Assembly: GCF_017741935.1 (NCBI RefSeq)
Contig: NZ_JAGHMH010000010.1
Location: 159,024-223,023 of the forward strand
Direction of reading: 5' to 3'
Origin: Rhizobium sp. 16-449-1b
Lineage (GTDB): Bacteria > Pseudomonadota > Alphaproteobacteria > Rhizobiales > Rhizobiaceae
DNA length: 64,000 bases
Numbering within the stretch: position 1 is the first letter of the stretch; every line of letters starts with the position of its first letter. Position numbers and translations under genes: made by a program. This document shows, piece by piece, positions 55,684-64,000 of this stretch. The notes beneath the pieces were generated by a model. That model had not been told where the DNA came from and did no database searches. It saw only the letters and a program-made list of their open reading frames with translations.

Positions 55684-56431
55684 GATCCGCAAGGAGGTCA
55701 TCCTGGAGCGCCTCGGCCGTGATCAACGCGTCAGCGTTGTCGAACTTTCTGCCGAATTCGGTGTTTCGGGTGAAACCATTCGCCGCGACCTGAAGAACCT
55801 CGAAGCAGAAGGTGCAGTGCGCCGCGTGCATGGCGGCGCAATTCCCGCGGGTCGTACCGCCGACACGCCGATTACCGAGCGCATCAAGCTCAACTCGATC
55901 GAAAAGGATGCGGTTGCCAGCGTGGCGCGTAACCTGATCAATGACGACTGTGTGATCTTCCTCGATACAGGCACGACGACGCTTGCGCTTGCTCGCCGGC
56001 TGATCGGCTTCAAGAAGCTGCGGCTCTACACGAATTCCTTGATGATCGCGCAAGCGGCCTGCCAAAACTTCGGCGTGAGCGTGCACGTGACGCCGGGAAA
56101 TCTGCGCCCGATCGAACAGGATCTGGTCGGCTACGACACGCTTTCTTACATCCAGCAGTTCCACTTCGACATGGTCTTTATGGGTGCGGCGGCAATCAAC
56201 GTCGAATATGGCTTCATGGACTATGAAGAGGACGAGGCACGAATTCGTCAGATCCTGGTCAGAAGATCGTCGCGAAGCGTCATGCTGGCCGATCATTCCA
56301 AGTTTGGAAGGATCGGCAATGTGATCACCGCTCCATTCGAAGAAATCGGCACGCTCGTTACAGACCGGCGTCCGCCGGAAGATATCCTTGGCGCCGTTCG
56401 GGCTGAAGAAATGGAGATCATTCATGCTTGA
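55673..56431 (+). CDS. DeoR-family regulator (copy A of a pair)
   Basis: A 252-residue protein: HTH RDQRVSVVELSAEFGVSGET followed by IRRDLKNLEAEG, then RVHGGAIPAG and the sensor domain with FLDTGTTTLALARRL and MLADHSKFG. It overlaps the ATPase gene by 11 bases and the next gene by 8, so it is embedded in the operon and probably autoregulated. It is nearly the same protein as that at 60421-61179, by eye about four residues in five identical. The effector is probably a phosphorylated intermediate, consistent with the kinases downstream. Confidence 0.87.
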   Translation: MSSEIRKEVILERLGRDQRVSVVELSAEFGVSGETIRRDLKNLEAEGAVRRVHGGAIPAGRTADTPITERIKLNSIEKDAVASVARNLINDDCVIFLDTGTTTLALARRLIGFKKLRLYTNSLMIAQAACQNFGVSVHVTPGNLRPIEQDLVGYDTLSYIQQFHFDMVFMGAAAINVEYGFMDYEEDEARIRQILVRRSSRSVMLADHSKFGRIGNVITAPFEEIGTLVTDRRPPEDILGAVRAEEMEIIHA

Positions 56432-57686
56432 TGCAGGGACAATCCCGCGAAACGATTTCGATGCGATCTTCGACCGGATCTCTGCTATCGGCGCCGAGCC
56501 TGGAGCAGGCGTGACACGTTTAGCGGCAACCGCCGAGGACGGCATGGCGCGAGGCGTTTTTGCCGTTTGGATGGAGCAAGCGACCGCGCACATCACGCAT
56601 GATGCAATTGGCAACCAGTTTGCCTGCTTCGAATGGGCCGGTCGGGATGCCCCCTGGATTTTTGCAGGCTCGCATCTCGACACCCAGCCGCGAGGCGGCC
56701 GTTTCGACGGTACACTTGGTGTGCTGACAGCAGGACAAGCTGCGCTAGATATTCACGCGGAGGTTCAACGTGGACGGTGCAAACCGCACTATAATCTCGC
56801 GGTCGTCAACTGGACGAACGAGGAAGGTGCTCGCTATCAACCGAGCCTCACCGGCAGCGCCGTCTTCTCCGGCGCTCTCGCACTCGGTGATGCACTTGAA
56901 CTGCGCGACGGGGACGGCATATCCCTTAAGGACGCGCTCGCGGCGGTCGGTATCAACGGCGAAAGCGGGATAGTTCCTCCCTCCCCCGCGGCCTATGTCG
57001 AGCTGCATGTCGAGCAGGGACGGAAACTGCTCGAAGCGGGCCGACGGATCGGGATCGTCGAAGGAACCTGGGCGGCGCGCAAGTCGACCGTGCGCTGGAT
57101 CGGTCGAGCAGCGCACACCGGCCCGACCCCGATGGCCGATCGCCGCGATGCACTTCTCGCCGCCGCGCGAGGGATTGCCGCCTTCGAAGCGGTCGTCGCC
57201 GCAAGCTATCCCCACCTCCATCGATCGGCGGCGCGCCTCGTGGTCGAGCCCAACTCGCCGAACGTTGTGGTCGACCGAGCGACTGTCTGGTTCGAACTGA
57301 GGGGGCCCGACGTGTCGGAACTGGACGCAGCCGGCGAGCTCGCACTTGCCGCGCTTCAAAAGGCGGCCGCCGATACGGTCACGCAGCTGGAAATCGTCAC
57401 CGATACTTTGCGGGACCCTGCCAGCATGGATGGCGGGCTGATGGCGCTTGTCGGCCGGGCGGCCCGCTCTTGCGGTTTCGAGCCGTTGACCATGCGTTCC
57501 GTCGCAGGCCATGATGCCGTTGCCCTGCAAAACAGTGGCATACCGTCCGCCCTGATCTTCATTCCGAGCGTGGATGGCATTGCCCATCATCCCGACGAGC
57601 TGACCGAGCCGGACGACGTGCAAGCTGGTCTGACGGTGCTGACGACCACACTTCGCCATCTCGTTGAAGGAGGGCTCCATGCATGA
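56424..57686 (+). CDS. M20-family amidohydrolase (allantoate/N-carbamoyl amino acid type)
   Basis: A 420-residue metallohydrolase with the metal-binding GSHLDTQPRGGRFDGTLGVL near residues 78-97, TNEEGARYQPSLTGSAVFSG near 130, ELHVEQGRKLLEAG and the dimerisation-domain segment RWIGRAAHTGPTPMADRRDA. This places it with allantoate amidohydrolase, beta-ureidopropionase and N-carbamoyl-L-amino acid hydrolase, enzymes that open ureido bonds. The start overlaps the deoR stop. With the amidase it suggests stepwise hydrolysis of an imported N-acyl or carbamoyl compound; the exact substrate is open. Confidence 0.88.
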   Translation: MLDAGTIPRNDFDAIFDRISAIGAEPGAGVTRLAATAEDGMARGVFAVWMEQATAHITHDAIGNQFACFEWAGRDAPWIFAGSHLDTQPRGGRFDGTLGVLTAGQAALDIHAEVQRGRCKPHYNLAVVNWTNEEGARYQPSLTGSAVFSGALALGDALELRDGDGISLKDALAAVGINGESGIVPPSPAAYVELHVEQGRKLLEAGRRIGIVEGTWAARKSTVRWIGRAAHTGPTPMADRRDALLAAARGIAAFEAVVAASYPHLHRSAARLVVEPNSPNVVVDRATVWFELRGPDVSELDAAGELALAALQKAAADTVTQLEIVTDTLRDPASMDGGLMALVGRAARSCGFEPLTMRSVAGHDAVALQNSGIPSALIFIPSVDGIAHHPDELTEPDDVQAGLTVLTTTLRHLVEGGLHA

Positions 57687-58608
57687 TGATGCTACAATTC
57701 AGACTGCGCTCGAAGCGGTCGGCCTTTCGGGCGCCACCCTCTCAGGTCCGATTGGCGGCGTGGTATCGCCCATTCACCGCGCTGTCGAAAATCTCTGCTT
57801 TTTTGCAAGCAAGGCCGATCAGCCGCGGGTTTTCGTCAAACGTTTCCACGATGACATGTCCCAATTTATCGCACTGGATTGCGTTGCGGAGGCCAGCCGC
57901 AAGGCGGGCGAACTGGGCATTGCCCCGCGTCTCATCCATGCAGATCCCGCCAACGGCGTACTGGTGTTCGAGGCGCTTGATGAGGAATGGGCCTGGGGCC
58001 ATGCCGATGTCCTTCGCCGCCCGCGGGTTCTCGAAAATCTTCTGACGGCGAAACGCACCTTCCAGAAAGCCCAACCGCTTGCGGAAGCGCGCAGTGTTTT
58101 CGATCTCGTTGCCGCCTACCGGCAAGTTGCCGAAGAACCGTGTGTCATCCTGCCAGCACCGGTATTCACCGTCTCGGCCGCCGTCCAGCGGATTGCCGGC
58201 GCCATCGCCGCCGCGGGTGTCGATACGGTCCCATGCCATGCGGACGGCGTCTCGTCGAACGTCATGGTCGGGCCGGACGACGGGGTTCGGCTGGTCGATT
58301 TCGAGTGGGCGCGCCAGGCGGACCCCGCGTACGATATCGGAACCGTGCTGGCCGAACTCCTCCCCTTCGATGGTGAGGCGCTGCTAGCGATCGAGATCGC
58401 AACCGGAAAGCCGGATGCCGGTGTGCTGGCGCGCGCCCGTCTCTACGGTGCGGCCGACGATCTCATGTGGGCGCTTTGGGGCTTCATCAATGCCGCCCAC
58501 TCGCCACGCAAGCATGTTGAATTCTTCAAATATGCCGAATGGCGGCTTTTGAGAGCCCGCACAGTCATCGAAGGACCACGCTTCGAGACATGGCTGAAAC
58601 AGGTCTGA
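57679..58608 (+). CDS. Aminoglycoside/choline-kinase-like phosphotransferase 1
   Basis: A 309-residue APH-fold kinase. The ATG at 57679 has AAGGAGG 5-6 bases before it and overlaps the preceding stop. It has FFASKADQPRVFVKRFHDD (nucleotide-binding lysine), Brenner motif CHADGVSSNVM (His-x-Asp...Asn) and VDFEWARQADPAYDIG with the metal aspartate. All catalytic residues are present. Such kinases phosphorylate small amino alcohols or sugars. It is paired with a second kinase and a phosphatase. Antibiotic resistance is unlikely in this catabolic context. Confidence 0.83.
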   Translation: MHDDATIQTALEAVGLSGATLSGPIGGVVSPIHRAVENLCFFASKADQPRVFVKRFHDDMSQFIALDCVAEASRKAGELGIAPRLIHADPANGVLVFEALDEEWAWGHADVLRRPRVLENLLTAKRTFQKAQPLAEARSVFDLVAAYRQVAEEPCVILPAPVFTVSAAVQRIAGAIAAAGVDTVPCHADGVSSNVMVGPDDGVRLVDFEWARQADPAYDIGTVLAELLPFDGEALLAIEIATGKPDAGVLARARLYGAADDLMWALWGFINAAHSPRKHVEFFKYAEWRLLRARTVIEGPRFETWLKQV

Positions 58609-58619
58609 CGGAGAAAGCG

Positions 58620-59558
58620 ATGAGACGTAGATTAGGCGAAGGCGCATCGCAGGCGGAACGGGCGATCGAGCAGGCGATCGCAGCCGTCGCGGATTGGCGG
58701 GACCTCGATGTTTCCTACGAACCGGTGCCCGGCGGCATCAGCAACCCCAATTGGCGCGTCTACGTCTTCGGTGCGCCACACAGTTTCTTCGTGAAGATTC
58801 CTGGCGCCGGAACCGAAATGTTCATCGACCGAAGAACCGCGAACGAAGCTGGGCGCAAGGCGCACGAAGCCGGCGTCGGGGCTCGGATCATCGACTTCTT
58901 CCCCGAAACCGGGGTCGAGGTGAGTGAATTCGTCGAAGGGCTGAGAACATCGACCAATGCCGACTTTCTGGATCCGGTCATACGCCTGAATGGTCTTCGC
59001 GCGCTGAAGGCCTTTAACGACACCGCGCCGCTTTCGCAGCAAAAGACGACCTTCGATATGATCGACGAACATTTCCAGCAGGCTCTAGATCTGGGCGGCG
59101 AGTTTCCGAGCGACTTCAGCTGGATGAATGCGCGCTATCGCGAGGCGCGCAGCGCACTGGAGGCGTCAGGTCTCGATCTGGCGCCGTGCATGAACGATAC
59201 GCTGGCCGGCAATTTCCTCCTCCATTCCGATCGCCGGGTCATGCTCGTCGATTTCGAATATGCGTCCACCAATGATCGCGCCGCCGAACTGGCGCTCTGG
59301 TTCTGCGAGATGTGCTTCTCGCCCGAGATTGAGAAGGAACTGATCGAGGAATATTATGGTCGGGCGGACCCGAGTATCCTGGCGCGGATCTCGCTATTCA
59401 AGGCGCTCGTCGACCTCAAATGGGCGACTTGGGCCATGGTGCAGAACGAAGTCTCACGTCTGGATTTCGACTTTTTCAAATATGGATTCTGGAAACATAT
59501 GCGGGCACGTTTCGTGATGAACAATCCGCTATGGTCGCAGTGGCTGAAGGCGGTCTGA
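58620..59558 (+). CDS. Choline/ethanolamine-kinase-like phosphotransferase 2
   Basis: A 312-residue protein; ATG at 58620 has GGAG 7 bases upstream. The N-terminus GGISNPNWRVYVFG and FFVKIPGAGTEMFIDRRTAN resemble LicA-type choline kinases. In the Brenner loop the usual HND reads MND (APCMNDTLAGNF): the conserved histidine is replaced by methionine, while the catalytic aspartate and the VDFEYAS metal aspartate remain. Activity may be retained or altered. It is 11 bases behind kinase 1, so the two may act together or on successive substrates. The eutBC genes in the same region make ethanolamine a reasonable guess. Confidence 0.83.
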   Translation: MRRRLGEGASQAERAIEQAIAAVADWRDLDVSYEPVPGGISNPNWRVYVFGAPHSFFVKIPGAGTEMFIDRRTANEAGRKAHEAGVGARIIDFFPETGVEVSEFVEGLRTSTNADFLDPVIRLNGLRALKAFNDTAPLSQQKTTFDMIDEHFQQALDLGGEFPSDFSWMNARYREARSALEASGLDLAPCMNDTLAGNFLLHSDRRVMLVDFEYASTNDRAAELALWFCEMCFSPEIEKELIEEYYGRADPSILARISLFKALVDLKWATWAMVQNEVSRLDFDFFKYGFWKHMRARFVMNNPLWSQWLKAV

Positions 59559-59561
59559 CAC

Positions 59562-60365
59562 ATGCACATTCAAACCAACGAAAACCTGGTCTCGCCTGAT
59601 TTTTTTCGCCGCTTGGCGGCTGTAGCTGCGCGTGAGGCATTGCCGCGGTTTCGACTGCCAGGCGCAGTTGTCAACAAGGCCGCAGGTGGGTTCGATCCGG
59701 TTACCGAAGCCGACCGGGAAACGGAAAGAGCCATTCGGGATCTCGTTCGGGCTGAATATCCTGGCCACGGTATTTTGGGCGAAGAGTTCGGTAATGAAGG
59801 GGCGGATGCCGGCTATGTCTGGGTCATTGACCCGATCGACGGAACACGATCCTTTATCTCCGGTATTCCACTTTGGGGGACTCTTGTTGGACTGACGGAG
59901 AACGGCCAAGCCGTCGCCGGCATGATGGCGCAGCCTTTTATCGGCGAATTGTTTTATGCAGCCGGCAATGGCGCTTTTTACGAAGGACCACGTGCCGAAG
60001 CTGGAGTGCGGCTTTCGACAACTTCGACGCAAAACCTGGCCGATGCGACCCTGTTCACGACGACGCCGGCCATCTTCGAACCTGATCGCAGAGCCAGCTA
60101 CGACCGGCTCGAAAAACAGGTTCGCCTCGCCCGCTACGGAACCGATTGCTATGCCTATTGCATGCTTGCGGCAGGCCAGATCGACTGCGTCGTTGAAGCG
60201 GGCCTCTATCCCTACGACATTGTTGCCCTGATCCCGATCATTGAACAGGCGGGCGGCGTTGTGACCGACTGGGATGGTAGGCCCGCCGAGCAGGGCGGCG
60301 GGATCGTCGCTGCTGCAAATGCCGCGCTTCACACTCAAATCATGGGCGTTCTGCACGGAGAGTGA
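59562..60365 (+). CDS. Inositol-monophosphatase-family phosphatase (HisN-like)
   Basis: A 267-residue Mg-dependent phosphatase with the family motifs GEEFG (metal Glu), WVIDPIDGTRSFISGIPLWG and, near the C-terminus, YPYDIVALIPIIEQAGG. It resembles histidinol-phosphatase of the IMPase type more than true inositol monophosphatase. It follows kinase 2 by 3 bases. A phosphatase acting after two kinases is unusual in a catabolic operon; it may clear a dead-end phosphate or act on a different intermediate. Confidence 0.85.
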   Translation: MHIQTNENLVSPDFFRRLAAVAAREALPRFRLPGAVVNKAAGGFDPVTEADRETERAIRDLVRAEYPGHGILGEEFGNEGADAGYVWVIDPIDGTRSFISGIPLWGTLVGLTENGQAVAGMMAQPFIGELFYAAGNGAFYEGPRAEAGVRLSTTSTQNLADATLFTTTPAIFEPDRRASYDRLEKQVRLARYGTDCYAYCMLAAGQIDCVVEAGLYPYDIVALIPIIEQAGGVVTDWDGRPAEQGGGIVAAANAALHTQIMGVLHGE

Positions 60366-60420
60366 CCCCGTCTCTCCTTCAGCTGGCGGATATTACCAAC
60401 CTGATGCTTTCGGCGGACGG

Positions 60421-61179
60421 TCAACCGTGGATGATTTCAAGGCCGCCCCTTTTGGCCGCCGCCAGAATATCCGTCGGCGGGCGCTGATCGGAAACCAACG
60501 TGTTTACGCTGGAAAATGCGGCGGTAATCACATTGCCGGTCTTGCCGCACTTTGAATGGTCGGCCAGCATGATGCTTCGGGCGGTCTGCTTCAGCAGAGC
60601 TTGGCGGATTCTCGCTTCGTCCTCTTCGTAGTCCATGAAGCCATATTCCGCCTTGATCGCCGCCACACCCATGAAGACCATATCGAAGTGGAACTGCTGG
60701 ATGTAGGACAGTGTGTCGTAGCCGACCAGATCCTGTTCGATCGGGCGGAGATTTCCAGGTGTCATCTGGACCCGGACGCCGAAATGCTGGCAGGCGGCTT
60801 GCGCGACCATCAGGGAATTCGTGTACAGCCGTAGCTTCTTGAAGCCAACCAGGTGTCGCGCAAGGGATAAAGTGGTGGTGCCGGTATCTAGAAAAATGGC
60901 ACAGTCATCGTTGATCAGGTTGCGCGCCATCTGCGCGACCACATCCTTTTCGAGCGCATTAAACCTGATTCGATCGGTGATCGGTACGTCTGCGGTGCGC
61001 CCGGCCGGTATAGCGCCACCGTGAACACGCCGCACGACCCCCTCGGCCTCTAGGTCCTTCAGATCGCGCCGAATGGTTTCACCCGAGACACCAAACTCCG
61101 CGGAAAGCTCGAGAACGCTGACACGCTGGTCACGATCGAGCCGTTCCAGAATGACTTCCTTGCGGACTTCGCTCGACAT
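60421..61179 (-). CDS. DeoR-family regulator (copy B of a pair)
   Basis: A 252-residue paralogue of the regulator at 55673-56431: HTH RDQRVSVLELSAEFGVSGET followed by IRRDLKDLEAEG, HGGAIPAG, FLDTGTTTLSLARHL, MLADHSKCG. The start at 61179 aligns with that copy. It is convergent with the phosphatase gene and inverted relative to copy A, so the two flank the amidohydrolase-kinase-kinase-phosphatase block. The two proteins could bind the same operators and cross-regulate, or one may be a decaying duplicate; both look intact. Confidence 0.87.
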   Translation of the reverse strand: MSSEVRKEVILERLDRDQRVSVLELSAEFGVSGETIRRDLKDLEAEGVVRRVHGGAIPAGRTADVPITDRIRFNALEKDVVAQMARNLINDDCAIFLDTGTTTLSLARHLVGFKKLRLYTNSLMVAQAACQHFGVRVQMTPGNLRPIEQDLVGYDTLSYIQQFHFDMVFMGVAAIKAEYGFMDYEEDEARIRQALLKQTARSIMLADHSKCGKTGNVITAAFSSVNTLVSDQRPPTDILAAAKRGGLEIIHG

Positions 61180-61742
61180 TGACAGCTTCTTCCTCGGGTC
61201 GGTGCGGGCCGGCAGCAACGTTGATGCTGACAATCCCTGTAAGCGGCGAACCTATCTCGCAAATCTTTGGAGGTAAGGTTGGCGAGATGCGTTGGTAAGT
61301 GTGGTGACCGTGAACCGGAAAGCCCACGACGTTTTCCTTGGATTTGTGTATTTATGTGGTGTTTGCGGATCTTTCAAACGAAAATGCACTGATCTCCACG
61401 GCATGAGAATCCGGAAACGCCCCCTGCCCGCCCGCGAATCGCTGCTGGTGTGATGTCCTGTGAACTTTCGTGTCACAGAAACACCCATTTCAGTACCGTG
61501 CTCCGGTGAGGACGAACTCCCGCCTAGCTCCGCCCCTATGTGGATATGTTGCAATTTTGAAGCGATATCATCGGCGAATTGAGGTTGAATACACAAAAAC
61601 AACATTGAAGAACCTAAAAAAGGTTCGACGGGAGTTTCGTACAAACTATTGAAAATAGTGGGGAAGATACGATCTGTAACGGATTTTTCAGAAGTATCAG
61701 CAATGATGGTTTGCAACTGTTTGAACTCGAAATGGATTCAAA
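61180..61742. other. Intergenic region before the chemotaxis gene
   Basis: About 560 bases without a supported gene, moderately AT-rich from about 61560 onward. It should contain divergent promoters for deoR copy B and the chemoreceptor. Confidence 0.4.
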
Positions 61743-64000
61743 ATGCAGATTTCCCACAATTCTTTGCGACTCTTCCACCGCATGCGGTCCATCAAAGCTA
61801 AGTTTGCGGCCGTGATCATAGGAACAGCAATCGTTTCTTGCGCGTCTGTCGGGGCATTGAGCTATCAGATCGGAAAGAACGGTTTGATAGAGGCGAGCAA
61901 GATCCGCCTCGAGGCAATCGCAGCAAATCAGTCGAAGGCGCTCAGAGCCTATGATGAACGGGTAGCGCAGACGCTGACCGAAATTGCACAGAGCCAGTCG
62001 CTCGGGGAAATGACGGAGCAGGCCGGAAAGGCCATCGCAATGTCTGACCAGAAGGTACGCGAGGCGTTCCAAGACATGTCGAAGACTCCTGAACAAAGAG
62101 CAGCTTTCGACGGATCGACGGTCAAGATGCTCTATTCCGTCAAGCATAGCTCGGTGCATGGGCCACTGTTCAGCGCCTGGAAGAATGCCGATCTGAGCGA
62201 TATCTTCGTCATCGATAACAATGGCCAGCTGGTCTACACGGTTACCAAGGGACCGGAGTTCATGGCGACCGTTCAGGACCCGAAGAACGCGTCCCTGAAG
62301 TCGCTGTTTGATTCATCCGTCGCCGGGCCCGCCGATCAGGTGTACCGGACGGGGTTCATACCGTTCAAAAGCGAGGAAAGCGACGTTTCGGCTTTTCTTG
62401 CTAAGCCACTTGCCAACGTCGTCTGGGGCTCTGTTGTCAAACGTGGCACCGTCGTGATCCGGATCGCACCAGCCAAGCTTCTGGCGCTCGTTTCGCCCGA
62501 AGGGCTTGGCCGGAGTGTTGACGAGGCTTTTCTTATCGGCGCCGATGGCACATTGAGGGCCGGCAACGTCGCGGAAGGCGGCTTAGCGCCGGAGCTGGTC
62601 CAGGCTGCCCGAGACCAAAAGAGTGGCTCCCTCTTCGCCGACGCCGCCAGCGGCTTAATTTTTTATTCCTATGTACCGGTCACGCTTTTTGGGCAACCGC
62701 ACCTTCTGGTCATTGGTCAAGACAAGGCGAAGGTTCTTGCCTCAGCGGATGAACTAGCAAAATGGGCTGGTCTGACCACCTTGGCTGTGCTGTTCGGCAT
62801 GGGGATCGTGGGTTACATCTTCTCGTCCCGCCTCACGAAACCCTTGAAAGACATCACCGGCCTGATGAACCGCCTAAACAACGGTGACCAGACGATCGAG
62901 ATCCGATCCGTGTCGCGTTCCGACGAAATCGGCATTATGGCGCGGGCGCTCGAATCCTTTCGTCAAAGCGCCGTCGACAAGGTGCGAATGGAGGATGAGG
63001 CGATCCACCGCAACGGGCTGCTCGAACAGGAGCGACAATTGCGCGAGACCGAAAGCGCAAGAAGCGCGGCAGAGCTGGAAGTGGCCATGTCGGCGCTGGC
63101 GACCGGTCTGAAGAATCTGGCCGAGGGGAAACTGGATCATCGCATTGAGCATCCTTTCGCCCCGTCGCTCGATCAGCTGCGACAGGATTTCAACGGTTCG
63201 CTGACGCGGCTGCAGGCGACGATGCGCCAGATCCGCGACAATGTCGAAATGATCCAGGGCAACGGCAACCAGATGGCCGAGGCGGCTGAGGATCTTGCCA
63301 AACGTACCGAACAGCAGGCTGCTTCGCTCGAAGAAACGGCCGCCGCCATCGACGAGATTACCGTCACGGTTCGCTCGTCGGCGGAGCGTGCCAAGGATGC
63401 CGACCAGATCGTCCGCCAGGCCAAGCGCAGCGCCGACGACTCGGCGATCGTCGTCAACAATGCGATCGACGCCATGGGCCGCATCGAAGAAGCCTCCCGT
63501 CAGATCGAACAGATTACCGGTGTCATCGACGAGATCGCCTTTCAGACCAATCTTCTTGCCCTGAACGCCGGCGTCGAGGCAGCTCGTGCCGGAGAGGCTG
63601 GCAAGGGCTTCGCTGTCGTTGCCCAGGAGGTGCGCGAACTGGCGCAACGCTCCGCCAAGGCAGCCAAGGAGATCAAGGTCCTCATCAACAAGTCGACGAC
63701 CGAGGTCAATACCGGCTCGCATCTGGTGCAGGAAACCGGCGCGGTCCTTGCGAAGATCAGCACCCAGATTGTTACCATCAGCCAGCACGTCGAAACGATC
63801 GCCCGTGGCAGCCACGACCAGTCGAGTGCCCTGCAGGGGGTCAACTCCACCGTCAATCAGATGGACCAGATGACACAGCACAATGCGGCGATGGTCGAGG
63901 AGACGAAGGCCGCAAGCCGCGAACTCGCCTCCCAGGCCGAGAGCCTGCTGGGGCTGGTTCAGCAGTGCAAGATGGAAGGAAATGGAGGAGAATTGGGCTT
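61743..64000 (+). CDS. Methyl-accepting chemotaxis protein (partial, runs off right edge)
   Basis: The frame is open from ATG 61743 to the window end (752 codons). A short cytoplasmic start is followed by membrane segment 1 (KFAAVIIGTAIVSCASVGAL, about residues 20-42). Then come a large periplasmic sensor domain of about 300 residues, membrane segment 2 (WAGLTTLAVLFGMGIVGYIF, about 341-360), two HAMP-like stretches (RLTKPLKDITGLM and LKNLAEGKLDHRIE) and the signalling hairpin IDEIAFQTNLLALNAGVEAA with RAGEAGKGFAVVAQEVRELA. It directs chemotaxis; its ligand may be one of the plant compounds handled nearby, which is only a guess. Confidence 0.93.
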   Translation, partial: MQISHNSLRLFHRMRSIKAKFAAVIIGTAIVSCASVGALSYQIGKNGLIEASKIRLEAIAANQSKALRAYDERVAQTLTEIAQSQSLGEMTEQAGKAIAMSDQKVREAFQDMSKTPEQRAAFDGSTVKMLYSVKHSSVHGPLFSAWKNADLSDIFVIDNNGQLVYTVTKGPEFMATVQDPKNASLKSLFDSSVAGPADQVYRTGFIPFKSEESDVSAFLAKPLANVVWGSVVKRGTVVIRIAPAKLLALVSPEGLGRSVDEAFLIGADGTLRAGNVAEGGLAPELVQAARDQKSGSLFADAASGLIFYSYVPVTLFGQPHLLVIGQDKAKVLASADELAKWAGLTTLAVLFGMGIVGYIFSSRLTKPLKDITGLMNRLNNGDQTIEIRSVSRSDEIGIMARALESFRQSAVDKVRMEDEAIHRNGLLEQERQLRETESARSAAELEVAMSALATGLKNLAEGKLDHRIEHPFAPSLDQLRQDFNGSLTRLQATMRQIRDNVEMIQGNGNQMAEAAEDLAKRTEQQAASLEETAAAIDEITVTVRSSAERAKDADQIVRQAKRSADDSAIVVNNAIDAMGRIEEASRQIEQITGVIDEIAFQTNLLALNAGVEAARAGEAGKGFAVVAQEVRELAQRSAKAAKEIKVLINKSTTEVNTGSHLVQETGAVLAKISTQIVTISQHVETIARGSHDQSSALQGVNSTVNQMDQMTQHNAAMVEETKAASRELASQAESLLGLVQQCKMEGNGGELG

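Noticed and set aside
54637..55701. Minus-strand frames of about 350-380 codons at 54.6-56.7 kb
   Set aside because: They are antisense to the dual ATPase and deoR genes, which have full family motifs.
57679..59558. Aminoglycoside resistance genes
   Set aside because: The proteins share the APH kinase fold, but the operon context is catabolic and kinase 2 resembles choline kinases; no resistance role is supported.
1..64000. CRISPR arrays, tRNA or rRNA genes, replication origin or conjugation genes
   Set aside because: No regularly spaced repeats, no tRNA-like or rRNA segments and no rep or tra gene were seen in the window.

Overview
The window looks like an accessory replicon (megaplasmid or symbiotic/Ti-like plasmid) of a plant-associated member of the Rhizobiaceae (Rhizobium, Sinorhizobium or Agrobacterium relative). 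The grounds are several stacked ABC-importer/catabolic modules with local DeoR, LacI and GntR regulators, decayed IS66, IS4 and IS5 family elements of rhizobial type, and a cytokinin cluster whose isopentenyltransferase closely resembles Tzs of Agrobacterium. No rRNA, tRNA, replication genes or CRISPR array was seen. Taxonomy is inferred from protein resemblance only; no search was run.

Layout. 0-2.9 kb: a partial SIS-domain (FrlB-like) gene, divergent from an unusual histidine phosphatase-SDR fusion. 3.6-7.0 kb: two IS66 remnants and a decayed IS4-family element with preserved terminal repeats. 7.1-14.3 kb: DeoR and RidA genes, divergent from a complete peptide/opine-type ABC importer. 14.4-15.0 kb: IS5 remnant. 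15.2-26.3 kb: SDR, FAD oxidoreductase and hydantoinase/oxoprolinase A and B on one strand, divergent from a second peptide-type importer. 26.4-38.8 kb: a LacI regulator, then an SDR-edd-aldo/keto reductase operon divergent from gntR, a polyamine-type ABC importer, a FrlB-like deglycase and a FrlD-like kinase. Repeated TTGGTATATACCAA palindromes tie the two arms into one regulon, read here as uptake and breakdown of a fructosamine (Amadori compound) with entry into the Entner-Doudoroff pathway.

39.5-45.4 kb: a cytokinin cluster on the minus strand, ipt/tzs, a cobalamin-type radical SAM enzyme, idi, a LOG-family phosphoribohydrolase and a TetR regulator, bracketed by two related small HTH genes or fragments. 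45.4-60.4 kb: ethanolamine ammonia-lyase (eutB, eutC) and an N-formylglutamate amidohydrolase, divergent from an amidase, a third peptide-type importer (whose first ATPase domain has lost its catalytic residues), DeoR, an M20 amidohydrolase, two choline-kinase-like phosphotransferases and an inositol-monophosphatase-like enzyme. A second, very similar DeoR gene closes this module. 61.7 kb to the end: a methyl-accepting chemotaxis protein that runs off the window.

The most interesting system is the cytokinin cluster. IDI would supply DMAPP, the Tzs-like IPT would make the cytokinin nucleotide, LOG would release the free base, and the radical SAM enzyme has no obvious part in known bacterial cytokinin pathways, so it may make a modified cytokinin.
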